A DNA stretch of 64,000 bases from CAYFZR01 sp964347835 [NCBI: uncultured archaeon] (GTDB taxonomy: Archaea > CAYFZR01), in NCBI GenBank assembly GCA_964347835.1, contig CAYFZR010000050.1:11212-75211 (forward strand), written 5' to 3'. Position 1 is the stretch's first letter. Every line of letters begins with the position of its first letter. The notes under the pieces were generated by a model, which saw only the letters and a list, made by a program, of their open reading frames with translations, was not told the origin of the DNA and ran no database searches. Positions 33,888 through 43,407 of this stretch are shown here, in pieces. The position numbers and the translations under genes were made by a program.

Positions 33888-35285
33888 ATGCCTTTTCCTG
33901 ATTTAAGAGAGGCTATTGAATGGATAGAAGACAGGAAAAATGAATGTTTTAGATGCGTCTCGCACTATGATGCGGATGGGTTATCTGCAGCAGGAATTTT
34001 GGCGAAATTGTTGGTTGAACTGAATGCAGATTTTCATTTTACCATTTTAAGGCAGCTCGAGAGAGAGACAATCAAAGAACTCGCAAAGGAGAGTTATTCT
34101 TCATACGTATTTACCGATTTTGGAAGCGGACAGTTGCCCCAACTGGAAGAAATCCTTTTGGATAACGGTAAAGAGGCTTTAGTCATAGATCACCATCAGC
34201 CAGTAGAAATTGAGTCAAATAAATCTTTGTTGCATATAAATGCACATGAAATTGGCATAGATGGTTCAAGAGAGATCTCTGGCTCAGGAATGACATATCT
34301 GATAGCCAGAGAAGTTGGTTCAAGGGATCTCTCTTACTTGGCTGTAGTAGGTGCTCTGGGAGACATGCAAGATAAAGATGGAAAACTTATTGGAAAAAAC
34401 AGGGAAATTTTGGAAGAATGTGAGAAAGAAGGCACAATAAAGTCAGAGATTGATCTTAGATTCTTTGGAAGATTTACGCGCCCCCTATACAAGGCCATGG
34501 AGTACACGACTGATCCCTTCATTCCGGGAATAACTGGAAACGAAGAAGGATGTCTTTCTGCCCTTCAAGAGTTGGGAATCAAGGTTAAGGATGGTGAATC
34601 TTGGAGAAGAGTTGTTGACTTGGAGTTTGAAGAAAAAAAATCCCTTGCAACTTATTTATTGCTCAAAATTCTTGGGAATGCTCCTGAAGAAAGGGCAGAA
34701 AGTCTAATAGGAGAAGTCTATACAGTTTTGAATGAGGATGACAGGAGCGAGTTAAGAGACGCAAAGAGTTTTGCCACTCTCTTAAACGCTTGTGGAAGGA
34801 ACAACCATGGCGGGGTAGGTCTCTCGATTTGTTTGGGTGAGCGGGATTCTATGTACAAACTCGCAGAAAATATTCTCTTGGAACATCGAAGATTGTTATC
34901 AGAGGGGATCAATCTATTGAATGAAATAAAAGTGTCTAAACTTGAAAATATTCAATACTTTCATGGAAAAGGAAAAATAAAAGATTCCGTAATCGGTACA
35001 GTTACAATGATGGGTCTTAGCGCGAGGATAATAGATATATCAAGACCGACGATTGCCATGACAAATACAGAGGAAAATCTAACAAAGGTTTCGGCAAGAA
35101 CGATAAGAAAACTTTGCAGAGAAGGTGTAAATCTTGGATTAGCCATGAGAAAGGCATCTGAACAAGTGGGCGGAGAAGGCGGCGGTCATGATGTTGCTGC
35201 TGGCGCAAAGATACCGATGGAGAAAGAACAAGAATTCTTAAAGGCTGTGGATAGTATTGTTGGAGAACAATTTGGTAAGAGTTAA
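33888..35285 (+). CDS. recJ: RecJ-like DHH single-strand exonuclease (archaeal GAN-type)
   Basis: A 465-residue DHH/DHHA1 phosphoesterase. Motifs: FRCVSHYDADGLSAAGILA (motif I), YVFTDFGSGQLPQL, VIDHHQPVE (DHH), VGALGDMQDK, and the DHHA1 end NNHGGVGLSICLG, VSARTIRKL and GGHDVAAGAKIP. In archaea it sits with uS15 and associates with the CMG replicative helicase (GAN) or acts as a 5'-3' or 3'-5' nuclease. The Pcc1-family gene starts within its last codons. Confidence 0.92.
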   Translation: MPFPDLREAIEWIEDRKNECFRCVSHYDADGLSAAGILAKLLVELNADFHFTILRQLERETIKELAKESYSSYVFTDFGSGQLPQLEEILLDNGKEALVIDHHQPVEIESNKSLLHINAHEIGIDGSREISGSGMTYLIAREVGSRDLSYLAVVGALGDMQDKDGKLIGKNREILEECEKEGTIKSEIDLRFFGRFTRPLYKAMEYTTDPFIPGITGNEEGCLSALQELGIKVKDGESWRRVVDLEFEEKKSLATYLLLKILGNAPEERAESLIGEVYTVLNEDDRSELRDAKSFATLLNACGRNNHGGVGLSICLGERDSMYKLAENILLEHRRLLSEGINLLNEIKVSKLENIQYFHGKGKIKDSVIGTVTMMGLSARIIDISRPTIAMTNTEENLTKVSARTIRKLCREGVNLGLAMRKASEQVGGEGGGHDVAAGAKIPMEKEQEFLKAVDSIVGEQFGKS

Positions 35286-35514
35286 GTTGAAAATTAAGAT
35301 AGAGGATGAAAGAATGCTGAAAACAGTTTTTAGAGCAGTTTCTCCTGAAAATAAGAGTGCGCCCAAGGACGTTATAATAAACAGTTGGATAGATGGTGAC
35401 GCCCTCCTTACAGAAATAGAGTCCGAAAACCTTCAAAGGCTAATTAGTACATTGGATGACCTACTAGACTCGATAATACTTAGTAAAAGATGTATTTCTG
35501 TTATTGAAGAATAA
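35269..35514 (+). CDS. pcc1: KEOPS subunit Pcc1-family protein
   Basis: About 81 residues with the Pcc1 layout: strand VKLKIKIED, helix MLKTVFRAVSPENK, strands DVIINSWIDGDALLTEIES, helix LQRLISTLDDLLDSIILSKR. Pcc1 dimerises and bridges Kae1 in the tRNA t6A complex. It overlaps the recJ end; in-frame starts are TTG 35257, TTG 35269 and TTG 35287, and 35269 gives the family's usual N-terminus. A second Pcc1-family gene lies at 52802-53044, so one of the two may be the recently described archaeal Pcc2. Confidence 0.84.
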   Translation, partial: NLVRVKLKIKIEDERMLKTVFRAVSPENKSAPKDVIINSWIDGDALLTEIESENLQRLISTLDDLLDSIILSKRCISVIEE

Positions 35515-35551
35515 ATAATGGAAAGATGAGATTGAGAAATTTTTCAATTCG

Positions 35552-35767
35552 TTATATTTCTAACTTATGGGATATTAGATCTAAATGCCTCTCAATTTTT
35601 TGAAGTTCAGTAAGGAGGTCTTCAATAGTGTGGGTGGTTAATTTTTCCTCCAATTCTATAATCCTTTCTTCTAAGTCTCTGTTCTTTTTTGATCTCGCTA
35701 GTATATCCAAGACTACATCTTCGAGTCTTTTTATTCTATCTTCGAATTCCTGAATTTTCTCATCCAT
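35552..35767 (-). CDS. Small coiled-coil protein
   Basis: A 71-residue, highly charged protein predicted to be one continuous coiled coil with heptads over KIQEFEDRIKRLEDVVLDIL and DLEERIIELEEKLTTHTIED. No family. GGAGGC precedes the ATG; a TATA-like ATATATATATG near 35850 would give a leader of about 60 bases. It is alone on this strand between pcc1 and serS. The 250 bases from 35768 to 36017 otherwise contain only promoter-like AT tracts. Confidence 0.62.
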   Translation of the reverse strand: MDEKIQEFEDRIKRLEDVVLDILARSKKNRDLEERIIELEEKLTTHTIEDLLTELQKIERHLDLISHKLEI

Positions 35768-36017
35768 TTTAAGCCTCCGTCAAGGAACAAGTAGTCTTAA
35801 AGATCCTATTACAAGTATTCTAGTTCTCTTTCTTTTTTGAGGGCATATATATATTTCTATAAATGTATAAAAGATATGAAATAAACATTTTGCGCGAACT
35901 GAAATAAGAAAGAAAGGTTCATAAGTTCCGTTTAAAATAAATAGCAGGTCTTCGATATTATGATTTGGGCAAATCAAATATAAATATACGAAGAAATAAC
36001 AATTTAGAGGTTCATAG

Positions 36018-37298
36018 ATGTTAGATGTAAGATTATTTAGAGAAAATCCAGACCTAATTAAAAAATCTGAGAAAAAAAGATTTAGGGATCCTAACTTGGT
36101 AGATGAAGTAATATTCTATGATAAGGAATGGAAAAAGGCACTGCAAGAACTAAATGATCTAAAAAATAAGAGAAATATTATATCAAGAGAGATATCCGTC
36201 CAAAAAAAAGGAGACGAGGGAGATATCTCATCCAAAATTGAAGAAATGCAAGAAATAAATAAGAATATCAAAAATCTGGATCTTAAAACAAAAGAATTAT
36301 TAACAAAAAGAGATGAAGTTCGTTATCGTATAGGGAACATCTTACATGATTCCGTTCCTATTGGTCCGGATGAATCTCACAATGAAATTATCCGTGAGTG
36401 GGGGGAAATTCCTAAATTTGATTACGAGCCCAAACATCATGTAGATCTTGTATTAGATTTAGATGTGGCTGATTTAGAAAAAGCGGCTCAAATTTCAGGT
36501 TCAAGGTTTTATTATTTGAAAAATGACCTGCTTTTCTTGAATTTAGCCTTGATACATCTTGCTCTAAAGTATCTGGTTAGTACGGGTTACACTCCCTTTT
36601 GGACCCCTTACATAATAAAAAAAGAGGTCATGAGAGCTGTTTCTGAGCTCGCAGATTTTGAAGAACAGTTATATAAACTAGAGGACGAAGATCTTTTTTT
36701 AATTGCGACTTCTGAACAAACACTTGGTGCTTTACATTTTAATGAGATTATTGATGAAGAAGATTTGCCTTTAAAATACACAGGATTCTCCTCCTGCTTT
36801 AGAAAAGAAGCTGGGTCCCATGGCAAAGATACGAAGGGAATCTTTAGGGTTCATCAGTTCGATAAAGTAGAGCAATTTGTATTTTGTAAACCGGAAGATT
36901 CTTGGAATTTCCACGAAGAAATGATTCTACATGCTGAGAAATTATACCAGATGCTGGAACTCCCTTTTAGAATAGTAAATATTGCAAGCGGAGAAATGAA
37001 CGATAATGCCGCGAAGAAATATGACTTAGAGGTTTGGTTTCCAAGTCAAAATACCTACAGAGAAGTGGTTTCTTGCAGCAATTGCACGGATTATCAAGCA
37101 AGAAAACTAAATATTCGTTTTGGTAGGGTTGGTATGAAAAAAGACTTCGTACACACATTAAATTCGACTGCAATTGCCACAGAAAGGACTATATGCTCTA
37201 TACTTGAGAATTATCAGAGAGAAGATGGGTCAGTAGAGATTCCCAAGGTATTACAAAGACATATGGATGGAAGGAGAGAGATCGTACCTTTGCATTAA
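36018..37298 (+). CDS. serS: Seryl-tRNA synthetase (common type)
   Basis: A 426-residue class II synthetase of the common bacterial/eukaryotic-like type, not the methanogen-specific form. The N-terminal coiled-coil arm (residues about 30-105) binds the long variable arm of tRNA-Ser. Motif 2 is SSCFRKEAGSHGKDTKGIFR VHQFDKVE in the usual place, motif 3 is NSTAIATERTICSILENYQ with GLR replaced by the expected ATERT-I-C. AATATAAATATA (35977-35988) and AGAGG serve as TATA and ribosome site. Confidence 0.95.
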   Translation: MLDVRLFRENPDLIKKSEKKRFRDPNLVDEVIFYDKEWKKALQELNDLKNKRNIISREISVQKKGDEGDISSKIEEMQEINKNIKNLDLKTKELLTKRDEVRYRIGNILHDSVPIGPDESHNEIIREWGEIPKFDYEPKHHVDLVLDLDVADLEKAAQISGSRFYYLKNDLLFLNLALIHLALKYLVSTGYTPFWTPYIIKKEVMRAVSELADFEEQLYKLEDEDLFLIATSEQTLGALHFNEIIDEEDLPLKYTGFSSCFRKEAGSHGKDTKGIFRVHQFDKVEQFVFCKPEDSWNFHEEMILHAEKLYQMLELPFRIVNIASGEMNDNAAKKYDLEVWFPSQNTYREVVSCSNCTDYQARKLNIRFGRVGMKKDFVHTLNSTAIATERTICSILENYQREDGSVEIPKVLQRHMDGRREIVPLH

Positions 37299-37338
37299 GT
37301 CAAAGTTCAATCAACCGAAAGTTATTTCTCACCGATAG

Positions 37339-37348
37339 ATTTATTAAG
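37339..37348 (+). promoter_or_regulatory. TATA box of the eS1 gene
   Basis: TTTATTAAGC about 32 bases before the ATG at 37376, implying a leader of only a few bases; no Shine-Dalgarno is visible. Confidence 0.45.
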
Positions 37349-37375
37349 CGACTGTTTACCACATCTTGTGATCAT

Positions 37376-37969
37376 ATGGCAAAAAGAAGAAGAATCAGTC
37401 GGAAGGCAAAAGATACTTGGAAAGCAAAAAAATGGTACAAAGTAATATCTCCAGAAACTTTTGGTTCTACTCCAATAGGCGAAACTCCTAGTGACGATCC
37501 CTCAAAGCTCATAGGAAGGATCGTAGAGGTTACTCTTCACGAACTCACAGGGGACTTCAGCAAGAGTTACGTAAAACTAAGGTTTGAGATCAATGACGTG
37601 AGGGGAGACAATGCTTATACAAAATTTATCGGTCATTCTCTGGCAAGAGATTACATTCGAAGTCTAGTAAGGAGAGGTTCAAGTAAGGTTGAAGGGATTA
37701 CAGATGTCAACACAAAAGACCGGTACAAGATCAGGGTAAAAAGTCTGATATTTACCACTAGGAGAACTAAAACCTCACAAGAAAGCCTGATCAGAAAAAA
37801 GATGTTCGAAACCGTAGAAAAAATAGCGCGTGAGAGACCTTACAAGCAATTTGTACAGGAAATTGTTTTGGGTAAACTAAGTGCCGATGTATATAAGGCA
37901 GCCCTTACAGTATATTCTTTAAGAAGCGTCGAAATAAGAGAGACAGAGGTCCTGATGGAACCCGCCTAG
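37376..37969 (+). CDS. rps3ae: Small ribosomal subunit protein eS1 (S3Ae)
   Basis: A 197-residue eS1. The basic start MAKRRRISRKAKDTWKAKKW and YKVISPETFGSTPIGETPSD, then GRIVEVTLHELTGDFSKSYV, RDYIRSLVRRGSSKVEGITD and YSLRSVEIRETEVL are family blocks. It lies on the platform of the small subunit near the mRNA exit. The BtpA-like gene follows after 14 bases. Confidence 0.95.
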   Translation: MAKRRRISRKAKDTWKAKKWYKVISPETFGSTPIGETPSDDPSKLIGRIVEVTLHELTGDFSKSYVKLRFEINDVRGDNAYTKFIGHSLARDYIRSLVRRGSSKVEGITDVNTKDRYKIRVKSLIFTTRRTKTSQESLIRKKMFETVEKIARERPYKQFVQEIVLGKLSADVYKAALTVYSLRSVEIRETEVLMEPA

Positions 37970-37983
37970 TAAAATTATAAAAA

Positions 37984-38748
37984 ATGTCTAAAAAAATTTT
38001 TGGTGTCGTACACCTTCTACCTCTGCCGGGTTCTCCGAATTTTGAGGATTTTGATTCAGTGTTAGAGAGGTGCAAGATAGATGCGTCAAAATACTATCTA
38101 GCAGGCTTCGACGGAATAATAATAGAAAACTTTGGAGACATGCCCTTTGAAAAGGTGGGTAGAAAAGAAACCATTGCTTCTATGGCAATAATAGCGAGCG
38201 AAATACGTAAAAGTTTTGATTTCTCCATAGGCATAAATTTGCTTAGAAACGATCCCATCGCATCTATCGCCATTGCCGGGGTTACGAAATGTGATTTTGT
38301 TAGGATTAACATCCACGTAGGAACATACGTAACAGACCAAGGGATAATCGAGGGGAATCCAGGTAAAACTTTGCGATACAAAAGACTGTTTCCATTCATT
38401 AAAATATATGCGGATGTTCATGTAAAACACGCCTATCCCATAATGAACTTAGCAATCGAAGATGTTGCAATGGATTGCTGGAAACGGGGAAAAGCAGATG
38501 CCTTAATAATTACAGGAAAACAGACGGGGGAAAAAATAGACATTGAAGAGTTAAAAAGAGTTAAACAAATAGTAGAATGTCCCGTCTTTGCTGGAAGTGG
38601 CGTGGATAAGGGCAACATATTAGAAATACTTAAATATGCGGATGGAGTTATAATAGGAAGCCGCGTGAAACACAAGAACGATCCCAATCTTCCTGTTGAT
38701 GAAGTAAAGGCGAACGAAATCATCAAGTTGGTTAATAGTTCTCTGTGA
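37984..38748 (+). CDS. BtpA/SgcQ family TIM-barrel protein
   Basis: A 254-residue BtpA-family protein: FGVVHLLPLPGSPNFED, YYLAGFDGIIIENFGDMPFEKVG, SIGINLLRNDPIASIAIAG, FVRINIHVGTYVTDQGIIEG, FADVHVKHA-like IYADVHVKHAYP, and AGSGVDKGNILEILKYADGV with IIGSRVKH. The barrel resembles phosphate-binding TIM enzymes. BtpA of cyanobacteria affects photosystem I assembly, but archaeal members have no such role; the substrate is unknown. Confidence 0.88.
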   Translation: MSKKIFGVVHLLPLPGSPNFEDFDSVLERCKIDASKYYLAGFDGIIIENFGDMPFEKVGRKETIASMAIIASEIRKSFDFSIGINLLRNDPIASIAIAGVTKCDFVRINIHVGTYVTDQGIIEGNPGKTLRYKRLFPFIKIYADVHVKHAYPIMNLAIEDVAMDCWKRGKADALIITGKQTGEKIDIEELKRVKQIVECPVFAGSGVDKGNILEILKYADGVIIGSRVKHKNDPNLPVDEVKANEIIKLVNSSL

Positions 38749-38762
38749 TGCGGAAGTGATAG

Positions 38763-39455
38763 ATGATGTTTTGGCTAAAGATCTCCCTTTGCTCAGCCCT
38801 CGGAGTTGTTTGTTATTTAAAAAAAGTCTTTGACTTAACTGGATCTTTTTCCGCTTTCCTTGTAGGTCTCATAGTTCTCTTTTCAACCAATTTTTCATGG
38901 TTTTTTCTTCTTCTAAGTTTTGTTGTTTTGGGTTATCTGTCGACACGCTATGAATACGATAAGAAAAAAGCCATGAATGTAGCTGAAGGAGAATTCGGAA
39001 GAAGATCTTGGAAAAATGTTATAGGAAACGGACTAATCCCAACTTTTATGGCTGCTACAGGAAACTTTCATGGATACCTTGGAGCAGTATCCACCGCTTT
39101 GGCTGATACACTCGCTGCTGAAATAGGAGTGCTCTCCCATACACAACCAAGATTGATCACAAATCCGTCCAAAGTAGTTCCTCACGGAACAGACGGTGGA
39201 ATTACATTATTAGGAACTGCAGTAGGAATTATTGGTGCTTCTCTCATCGGAATCCTCGCATACATATTGTTTCAAAATCTTTATTATACCACCGTTGCTA
39301 TAGTCTCCGGATTCGTTGGTTGTATGTCAGATAGCGTATTGGGTGCCCTTCTGGAGAGAAACGGATATATTACAGGGGACGTTGTGAATATGTGTGCAAC
39401 CTTTATTGGAGCGTGTGCAGGGATATTCGTGGCGCAGGGAATGCAGATTTATTAA
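38763..39455 (+). CDS. DUF92 family membrane protein
   Basis: A 230-residue protein with six or so membrane segments and the DUF92/TMEM19 blocks GVVCYLKKVFDLTGSFSAFL, RSWKNVIGNGLIPTFMAATG, ALADTLAAEIGVLS, PHGTDGGITLLGTAVGIIGA and VGCMSDSVLGALLERNG. Plant VTE6 of this family is a phytyl-phosphate kinase, so an isoprenoid lipid role in archaea is plausible. It starts at ATG 38763 (or 38766) after GGAAGTGAT. Confidence 0.86.
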   Translation: MMFWLKISLCSALGVVCYLKKVFDLTGSFSAFLVGLIVLFSTNFSWFFLLLSFVVLGYLSTRYEYDKKKAMNVAEGEFGRRSWKNVIGNGLIPTFMAATGNFHGYLGAVSTALADTLAAEIGVLSHTQPRLITNPSKVVPHGTDGGITLLGTAVGIIGASLIGILAYILFQNLYYTTVAIVSGFVGCMSDSVLGALLERNGYITGDVVNMCATFIGACAGIFVAQGMQIY

Positions 39456-39498
39456 ATAATTTAACAATTAATGTTAATAGTTTATGGAAGTGAGTTAA

Positions 39499-40854
39499 GT
39501 GAAACTATTTGGCACCTCCGGAATTAGGGCCATTGTCCAAGAGGAACTCACATCAGAGATAGCGCATCTTGCTGGTCTCTCTCTTGGTACCTACTTAAAT
39601 AATCAGGGCAAGGTATTAGTTGGAAGAGATCCTCGAACTTCTGGCGAGATGATTGAGCATGCGATAATTTCGGGGCTCCTCTCCACTGGTTGCGAGGTAC
39701 TTAAACTTGGGATAGTATCCACACCTACCATCGCTTTTTCAACAAAATACTATGAAGGAGACGCTGGCGTCTCAATTACGGCTTCTCATAACCCACCTGA
39801 ATACAACGGAATAAAATTCTGGCAACCCAACAGTATGGCATATACTCCAGATATGGAAGAAAAAATAGAGAATATCATCAAAAAGAGATCTTTTAGAAGG
39901 GTTGATTGGACCCGTATAAAGGGTGTCTCTAGGGTCTATGGGGCTAATGATGCTCATATTAGCGCCATCATAGATTCGGTGAAAATCGATAACCCCCTAA
40001 AAGTCGTAATCGATTGCGCCAATGGCGCGGCCTCGAGTGTGACCCCCTACGTACTTAGAAGATTAGGATGCGGTGTAATCACATTAAACTCTCAGGTAGA
40101 TGGTCATTTTCCAGGTAGACCCCCAGAACCATGTTCAGATACTCTAAATGATCTATGTAAAGTGGTTAAATCCATGGGCGCTGATGTGGGTATTGCCCAC
40201 GATGGAGACGGTGACAGAACAGTAGTTGTAGATGAGGAGGGTTCCTTAGTTGACTTCGATAAGTTTCTAGCACTTATAGCAGGTGAGATGACTGTTAAAG
40301 ACTCTATTGTTATTACAAACATTGATACCTCAATTTGTGTGGATGAATATGTCGCTAAAGAAGGAGGGAAGGTAATAAGGACTAAAGTAGGCGATGTTCA
40401 CATTGCTGAGGCTATTATGAATAACGGAGCAGTATTCGGAGGAGAGCCCAGCGGTTCTTTGATATTTCCAGATGTTCATTTGTGTCCTGATGGTCCCCTC
40501 GCTGGAGTCAAACTTGTTGAGATTATAAATAAATCGGAAGAGAATCTAAGCCACCTCATTGAAAAAATTCCGAGTTATCCTTTAGAAAGAGGTAAAATAA
40601 GATGTAGAAATGACCAAAAGTCAGTTTTAATGGATCTTTTAAAAGAGGAGTTACCAAAGAGATTTGAAAATCTTGATCATTTGGATGAAACAGACGGTAT
40701 TAGGATTGTTATGAAGGACAACTCCTGGATACTCGTGAGACCCTCTGGTACAGAGCCTTATATGAGAATAACCGTAGAAGCAAAGGAAGATGTTAAGTAT
40801 TTATATGAAATTACCTTGGAAACCCTTGAAGAGAATTTGGAGAAAACAGAATGA
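39499..40854 (+). CDS. glmM: Phosphoglucosamine mutase/phosphomannomutase family enzyme
   Basis: A 451-residue alpha-D-phosphohexomutase. KLFGTSGIRAIVQEEL opens the protein, VSITASHNPPEYNGIKFW carries the phosphoserine, AHDGDGDRTVVVD binds the metal, GGEPSGSLIFPD the sugar, and RPSGTEPYMRITVEA the phosphate. With the GlmU-like protein overlapping by four bases it likely makes UDP-GlcNAc or a related nucleotide sugar for surface glycans. Start GTG 39499 follows GGAAGTGA. GlmM versus phosphomannomutase specificity is inferred from the neighbour only. Confidence 0.86.
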   Translation: MKLFGTSGIRAIVQEELTSEIAHLAGLSLGTYLNNQGKVLVGRDPRTSGEMIEHAIISGLLSTGCEVLKLGIVSTPTIAFSTKYYEGDAGVSITASHNPPEYNGIKFWQPNSMAYTPDMEEKIENIIKKRSFRRVDWTRIKGVSRVYGANDAHISAIIDSVKIDNPLKVVIDCANGAASSVTPYVLRRLGCGVITLNSQVDGHFPGRPPEPCSDTLNDLCKVVKSMGADVGIAHDGDGDRTVVVDEEGSLVDFDKFLALIAGEMTVKDSIVITNIDTSICVDEYVAKEGGKVIRTKVGDVHIAEAIMNNGAVFGGEPSGSLIFPDVHLCPDGPLAGVKLVEIINKSEENLSHLIEKIPSYPLERGKIRCRNDQKSVLMDLLKEELPKRFENLDHLDETDGIRIVMKDNSWILVRPSGTEPYMRITVEAKEDVKYLYEITLETLEENLEKTE

Positions 40855-42098
40855 AGGTTGTTATACTTGGCGCAGGCGAAGGTACGAGACTCAGGCCTCT
40901 TACATTTACTTGTCCTAAGATACTACTACCGATAGCAAATAAACCTATATTGGAGCATGCGATAGAGAGAACTAAAGAAAGAGAGATAATACTGGTCATT
41001 AACTACATGAAGGATAAAATAATAGAGTTTTTTGAGAATCTTGATTATGAAATCGTTTTTGTAGAACAGGGAGATACATTAGGTACTGCTCATGCTATAT
41101 CTTGCGTTGAGAAATATGTTGATGATGACTTTATAGCAATAAATGGAGATATAGTTTATGATCAACATCTAAAAGATAATATAGTATCTTTTCATAATAA
41201 AAAAAATTCAAAAGCGACTTTGACTGTAAAAAAAATTGAAAAGCCCTCTGGTTATGGCGTAGTTAAGTTCGAGGATTACAAGGTGAAAAATATAGTTGAA
41301 AAACCTAAGAAGATTAATAATGCGGAGTACGTTAATTTAGGGTTTTATGTTTTCGACCCCATTATATTTGACTACATAAAACAAACACAACCTTCAAAAA
41401 GAGGTGAATACGAGATAACGGATTCCGTACAACTTATGTTGTCCGAAGAAAATGTATTTGCCTTTCCTTATGAAGGAACTTGGGTAGATATTGGCAGACC
41501 ATGGGACTTGTTAAATGCAAATCAGTGTTTGCTTTCCGATATAAAAAAGGATTTAAAGGGTGAATGCGAGAATAACGCGAAAATAATAGGAAACGTGAAG
41601 ATTGGAGAGGAGACTAAAGTAAGGAGCGGATCTTACGTAGAAGGTCCCGCCATAATAGGCAATCACTGCGACATTGGACCTAACTGTTATATCAGGAAAG
41701 GTACCTCCATTGGTGATTGCGTAAGAATAGGAAACGCAGTAGAGATTAAAAATTCCATTATAATGGACAAAACCAGAATAGGACATCTTACATATGTAGG
41801 AGACAGTATTGTTGGAAGAGAATGCAATTTCGGCGCTGGAACATTGGTTGGGAACCTTCGCCTAGACGAAAAGAATATCTTAGTCACTATAAAAGGAGAG
41901 AAGATAGATAGTGGAATGAGAAAATTGGGAGCAATAATAGGAGATAGAGTGAGAACAGGTCTGAACACTACCATAAATCCGGGTATTACTATCGGTCACG
42001 ACTCTTTCATTTATCCGGGGGTAAACCTGATGGAAGATTTACCACCCAATACTGTGGTATATGCTGAACAGAAAATAGTCAAGAAGAAGAAAGTATAG
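40851..42098 (+). CDS. Bifunctional sugar-1-phosphate nucleotidylyltransferase/acetyltransferase (GlmU-like)
   Basis: 415 residues. The N-terminal nucleotidyltransferase domain has VVILGAGEGTRLRPLTFTCP, KILLPIANKPILEHAIE and FIAINGDIVY. The C-terminal third is a left-handed beta helix with hexapeptide repeats (IIGNVKIGEETKVRSGSYVE, AIIGNHCDIGPNCYIRKGTS, GDRVRTGLNTTINPGITIG). Archaeal enzymes of this type make UDP-GlcNAc or dTDP-glucose from the sugar phosphate. It is coupled to the GlmM-like gene by ATGA overlap. Confidence 0.88.
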   Translation: MKVVILGAGEGTRLRPLTFTCPKILLPIANKPILEHAIERTKEREIILVINYMKDKIIEFFENLDYEIVFVEQGDTLGTAHAISCVEKYVDDDFIAINGDIVYDQHLKDNIVSFHNKKNSKATLTVKKIEKPSGYGVVKFEDYKVKNIVEKPKKINNAEYVNLGFYVFDPIIFDYIKQTQPSKRGEYEITDSVQLMLSEENVFAFPYEGTWVDIGRPWDLLNANQCLLSDIKKDLKGECENNAKIIGNVKIGEETKVRSGSYVEGPAIIGNHCDIGPNCYIRKGTSIGDCVRIGNAVEIKNSIIMDKTRIGHLTYVGDSIVGRECNFGAGTLVGNLRLDEKNILVTIKGEKIDSGMRKLGAIIGDRVRTGLNTTINPGITIGHDSFIYPGVNLMEDLPPNTVVYAEQKIVKKKKV

Positions 42099-42116
42099 AC
42101 TTTGGAGATGTTTAGA

Positions 42117-43295
42117 TTGCGAATTGGTATTGTTGGAAAGCCAAACGTCGGGAAGACTACATTCTTCAACGCGATAACTTTGGCGCATGCGGAAATAGGA
42201 GAGTATCCCTTTACAACCATAAAACCCAATCGAGGCGTTACATCGGTAAGGGTAAATTGCGCATGTATTGAGTTTGACCTTGAATGTAATCCAAGAACCG
42301 GTTCCTGTGAGAATGGAACGAGATTGGTTCCTGCTACAATTATAGACGTGGCAGGACTCGTTCCAGATGCCCATAAAGGTAAAGGGCTGGGAAATCAGTT
42401 CTTAAATGACTTAAGTAGAGCCAATGCATTAATACACGTAGTTGATATATCAGGTTCAACAGATTCAGAGGGAAACCCTTGTGAGGCAGGAAATAATGAT
42501 CCTCTCTCGGATATTAGATTCCTAGAAAAGGAGATAGACCTGTGGTTTCTCTCCATACTAGAAAAGGACTGGAAAAAAATCTTGAGGAGATCTAAACTAG
42601 AAAGGAAGAAGGTTGAGGATTTAATCCATGAAAAGATGTCTGGTGTTGGAGTAACTAGAGGAAACATTTTAGATGCCCTAAAAAATATGGAAGAAGACTA
42701 CGAATCATGGAATTCTGGAAAATTGTTTGAATTCGTGTCTAATCTCAGAAAATTATCGATGCCTATCATAATCTCAGCCAACATGATCGACCTTCCTTAT
42801 GGTGAGGAAAATTTGAAAAGAGTCGAAAATGAGGGAATAAAGCCAATACCAACCTGTGCCGAGGTTGAACTTGCATTGAGAAGAGCCAGTGACCATGAAT
42901 TAATCAAGTATTCTCCAGGTAATAGTTATTTTGAAATCATAGGTGACCTTGACGAGAAACAAAAATCGGCACTTAAGTTCATCGATAAATTAATTAAAAA
43001 ATGGAATGGTACGGGAGTTCAAAGGTGCATAGATCATGTCGTCAAAGAAGTGCTGTGTTTTATCCCGGTATTTCCAGTGGAAGATGAAAATAAACTGACA
43101 GACAAGGATGGTAACATACTGCCAGACGTTTTTTTAATGCCAAAAGGCTCAACGGCAATAGACCTCGCATATAACATACATACTGAAATAGGAGAAGGAT
43201 TTATCTGCGGAATAGATGTTAGAACAAAGAAGAGAGTAGGCAAAGATTACCAATTAAATGAAGGAGACGTAATCAAGATAATAACTGAGAGATGA
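42117..43295 (+). CDS. Obg-family GTPase with TGS domain (archaeal YchF/OLA1-like)
   Basis: About 393 residues. G1 is GIVGKPNVGKTTFFNAI, G2/G3 region YPFTTIKPNRGVTSV and IIDVAGLVPDAHKGKGLG, and the C-terminal TGS domain runs from VEDENKLTDKDGNILPDVFL to NEGDVIKIITE. A helical insert with Cys-rich CACIEFDLECNPRTGSC is typical of the archaeal group. It probably acts on ribosomes or translation factors. GGAGATG (42104-42110) is six bases before TTG 42117, which I choose; ATG 42108 lies within that signal and TTG 42102 before it. Confidence 0.88.
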   Translation: MRIGIVGKPNVGKTTFFNAITLAHAEIGEYPFTTIKPNRGVTSVRVNCACIEFDLECNPRTGSCENGTRLVPATIIDVAGLVPDAHKGKGLGNQFLNDLSRANALIHVVDISGSTDSEGNPCEAGNNDPLSDIRFLEKEIDLWFLSILEKDWKKILRRSKLERKKVEDLIHEKMSGVGVTRGNILDALKNMEEDYESWNSGKLFEFVSNLRKLSMPIIISANMIDLPYGEENLKRVENEGIKPIPTCAEVELALRRASDHELIKYSPGNSYFEIIGDLDEKQKSALKFIDKLIKKWNGTGVQRCIDHVVKEVLCFIPVFPVEDENKLTDKDGNILPDVFLMPKGSTAIDLAYNIHTEIGEGFICGIDVRTKKRVGKDYQLNEGDVIKIITER

Positions 43296-43407
43296 AAGCT
43301 TCAGAAAAATTTAAAGTTATAATAAGCCTTAAATAAGAAAATATTTCCTTATTGATGAAACATTTAAATACAAATTAAATTAGCCTAACCTACAGAGGGT
43401 GAAAAAC

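Noticed and set aside
35780-35977. 65-codon minus frame between serS and the coiled-coil gene
   Set aside because: TTG start without ribosome site, AT-rich hydrophobic composition and overlap with promoter-like sequences suggest chance.
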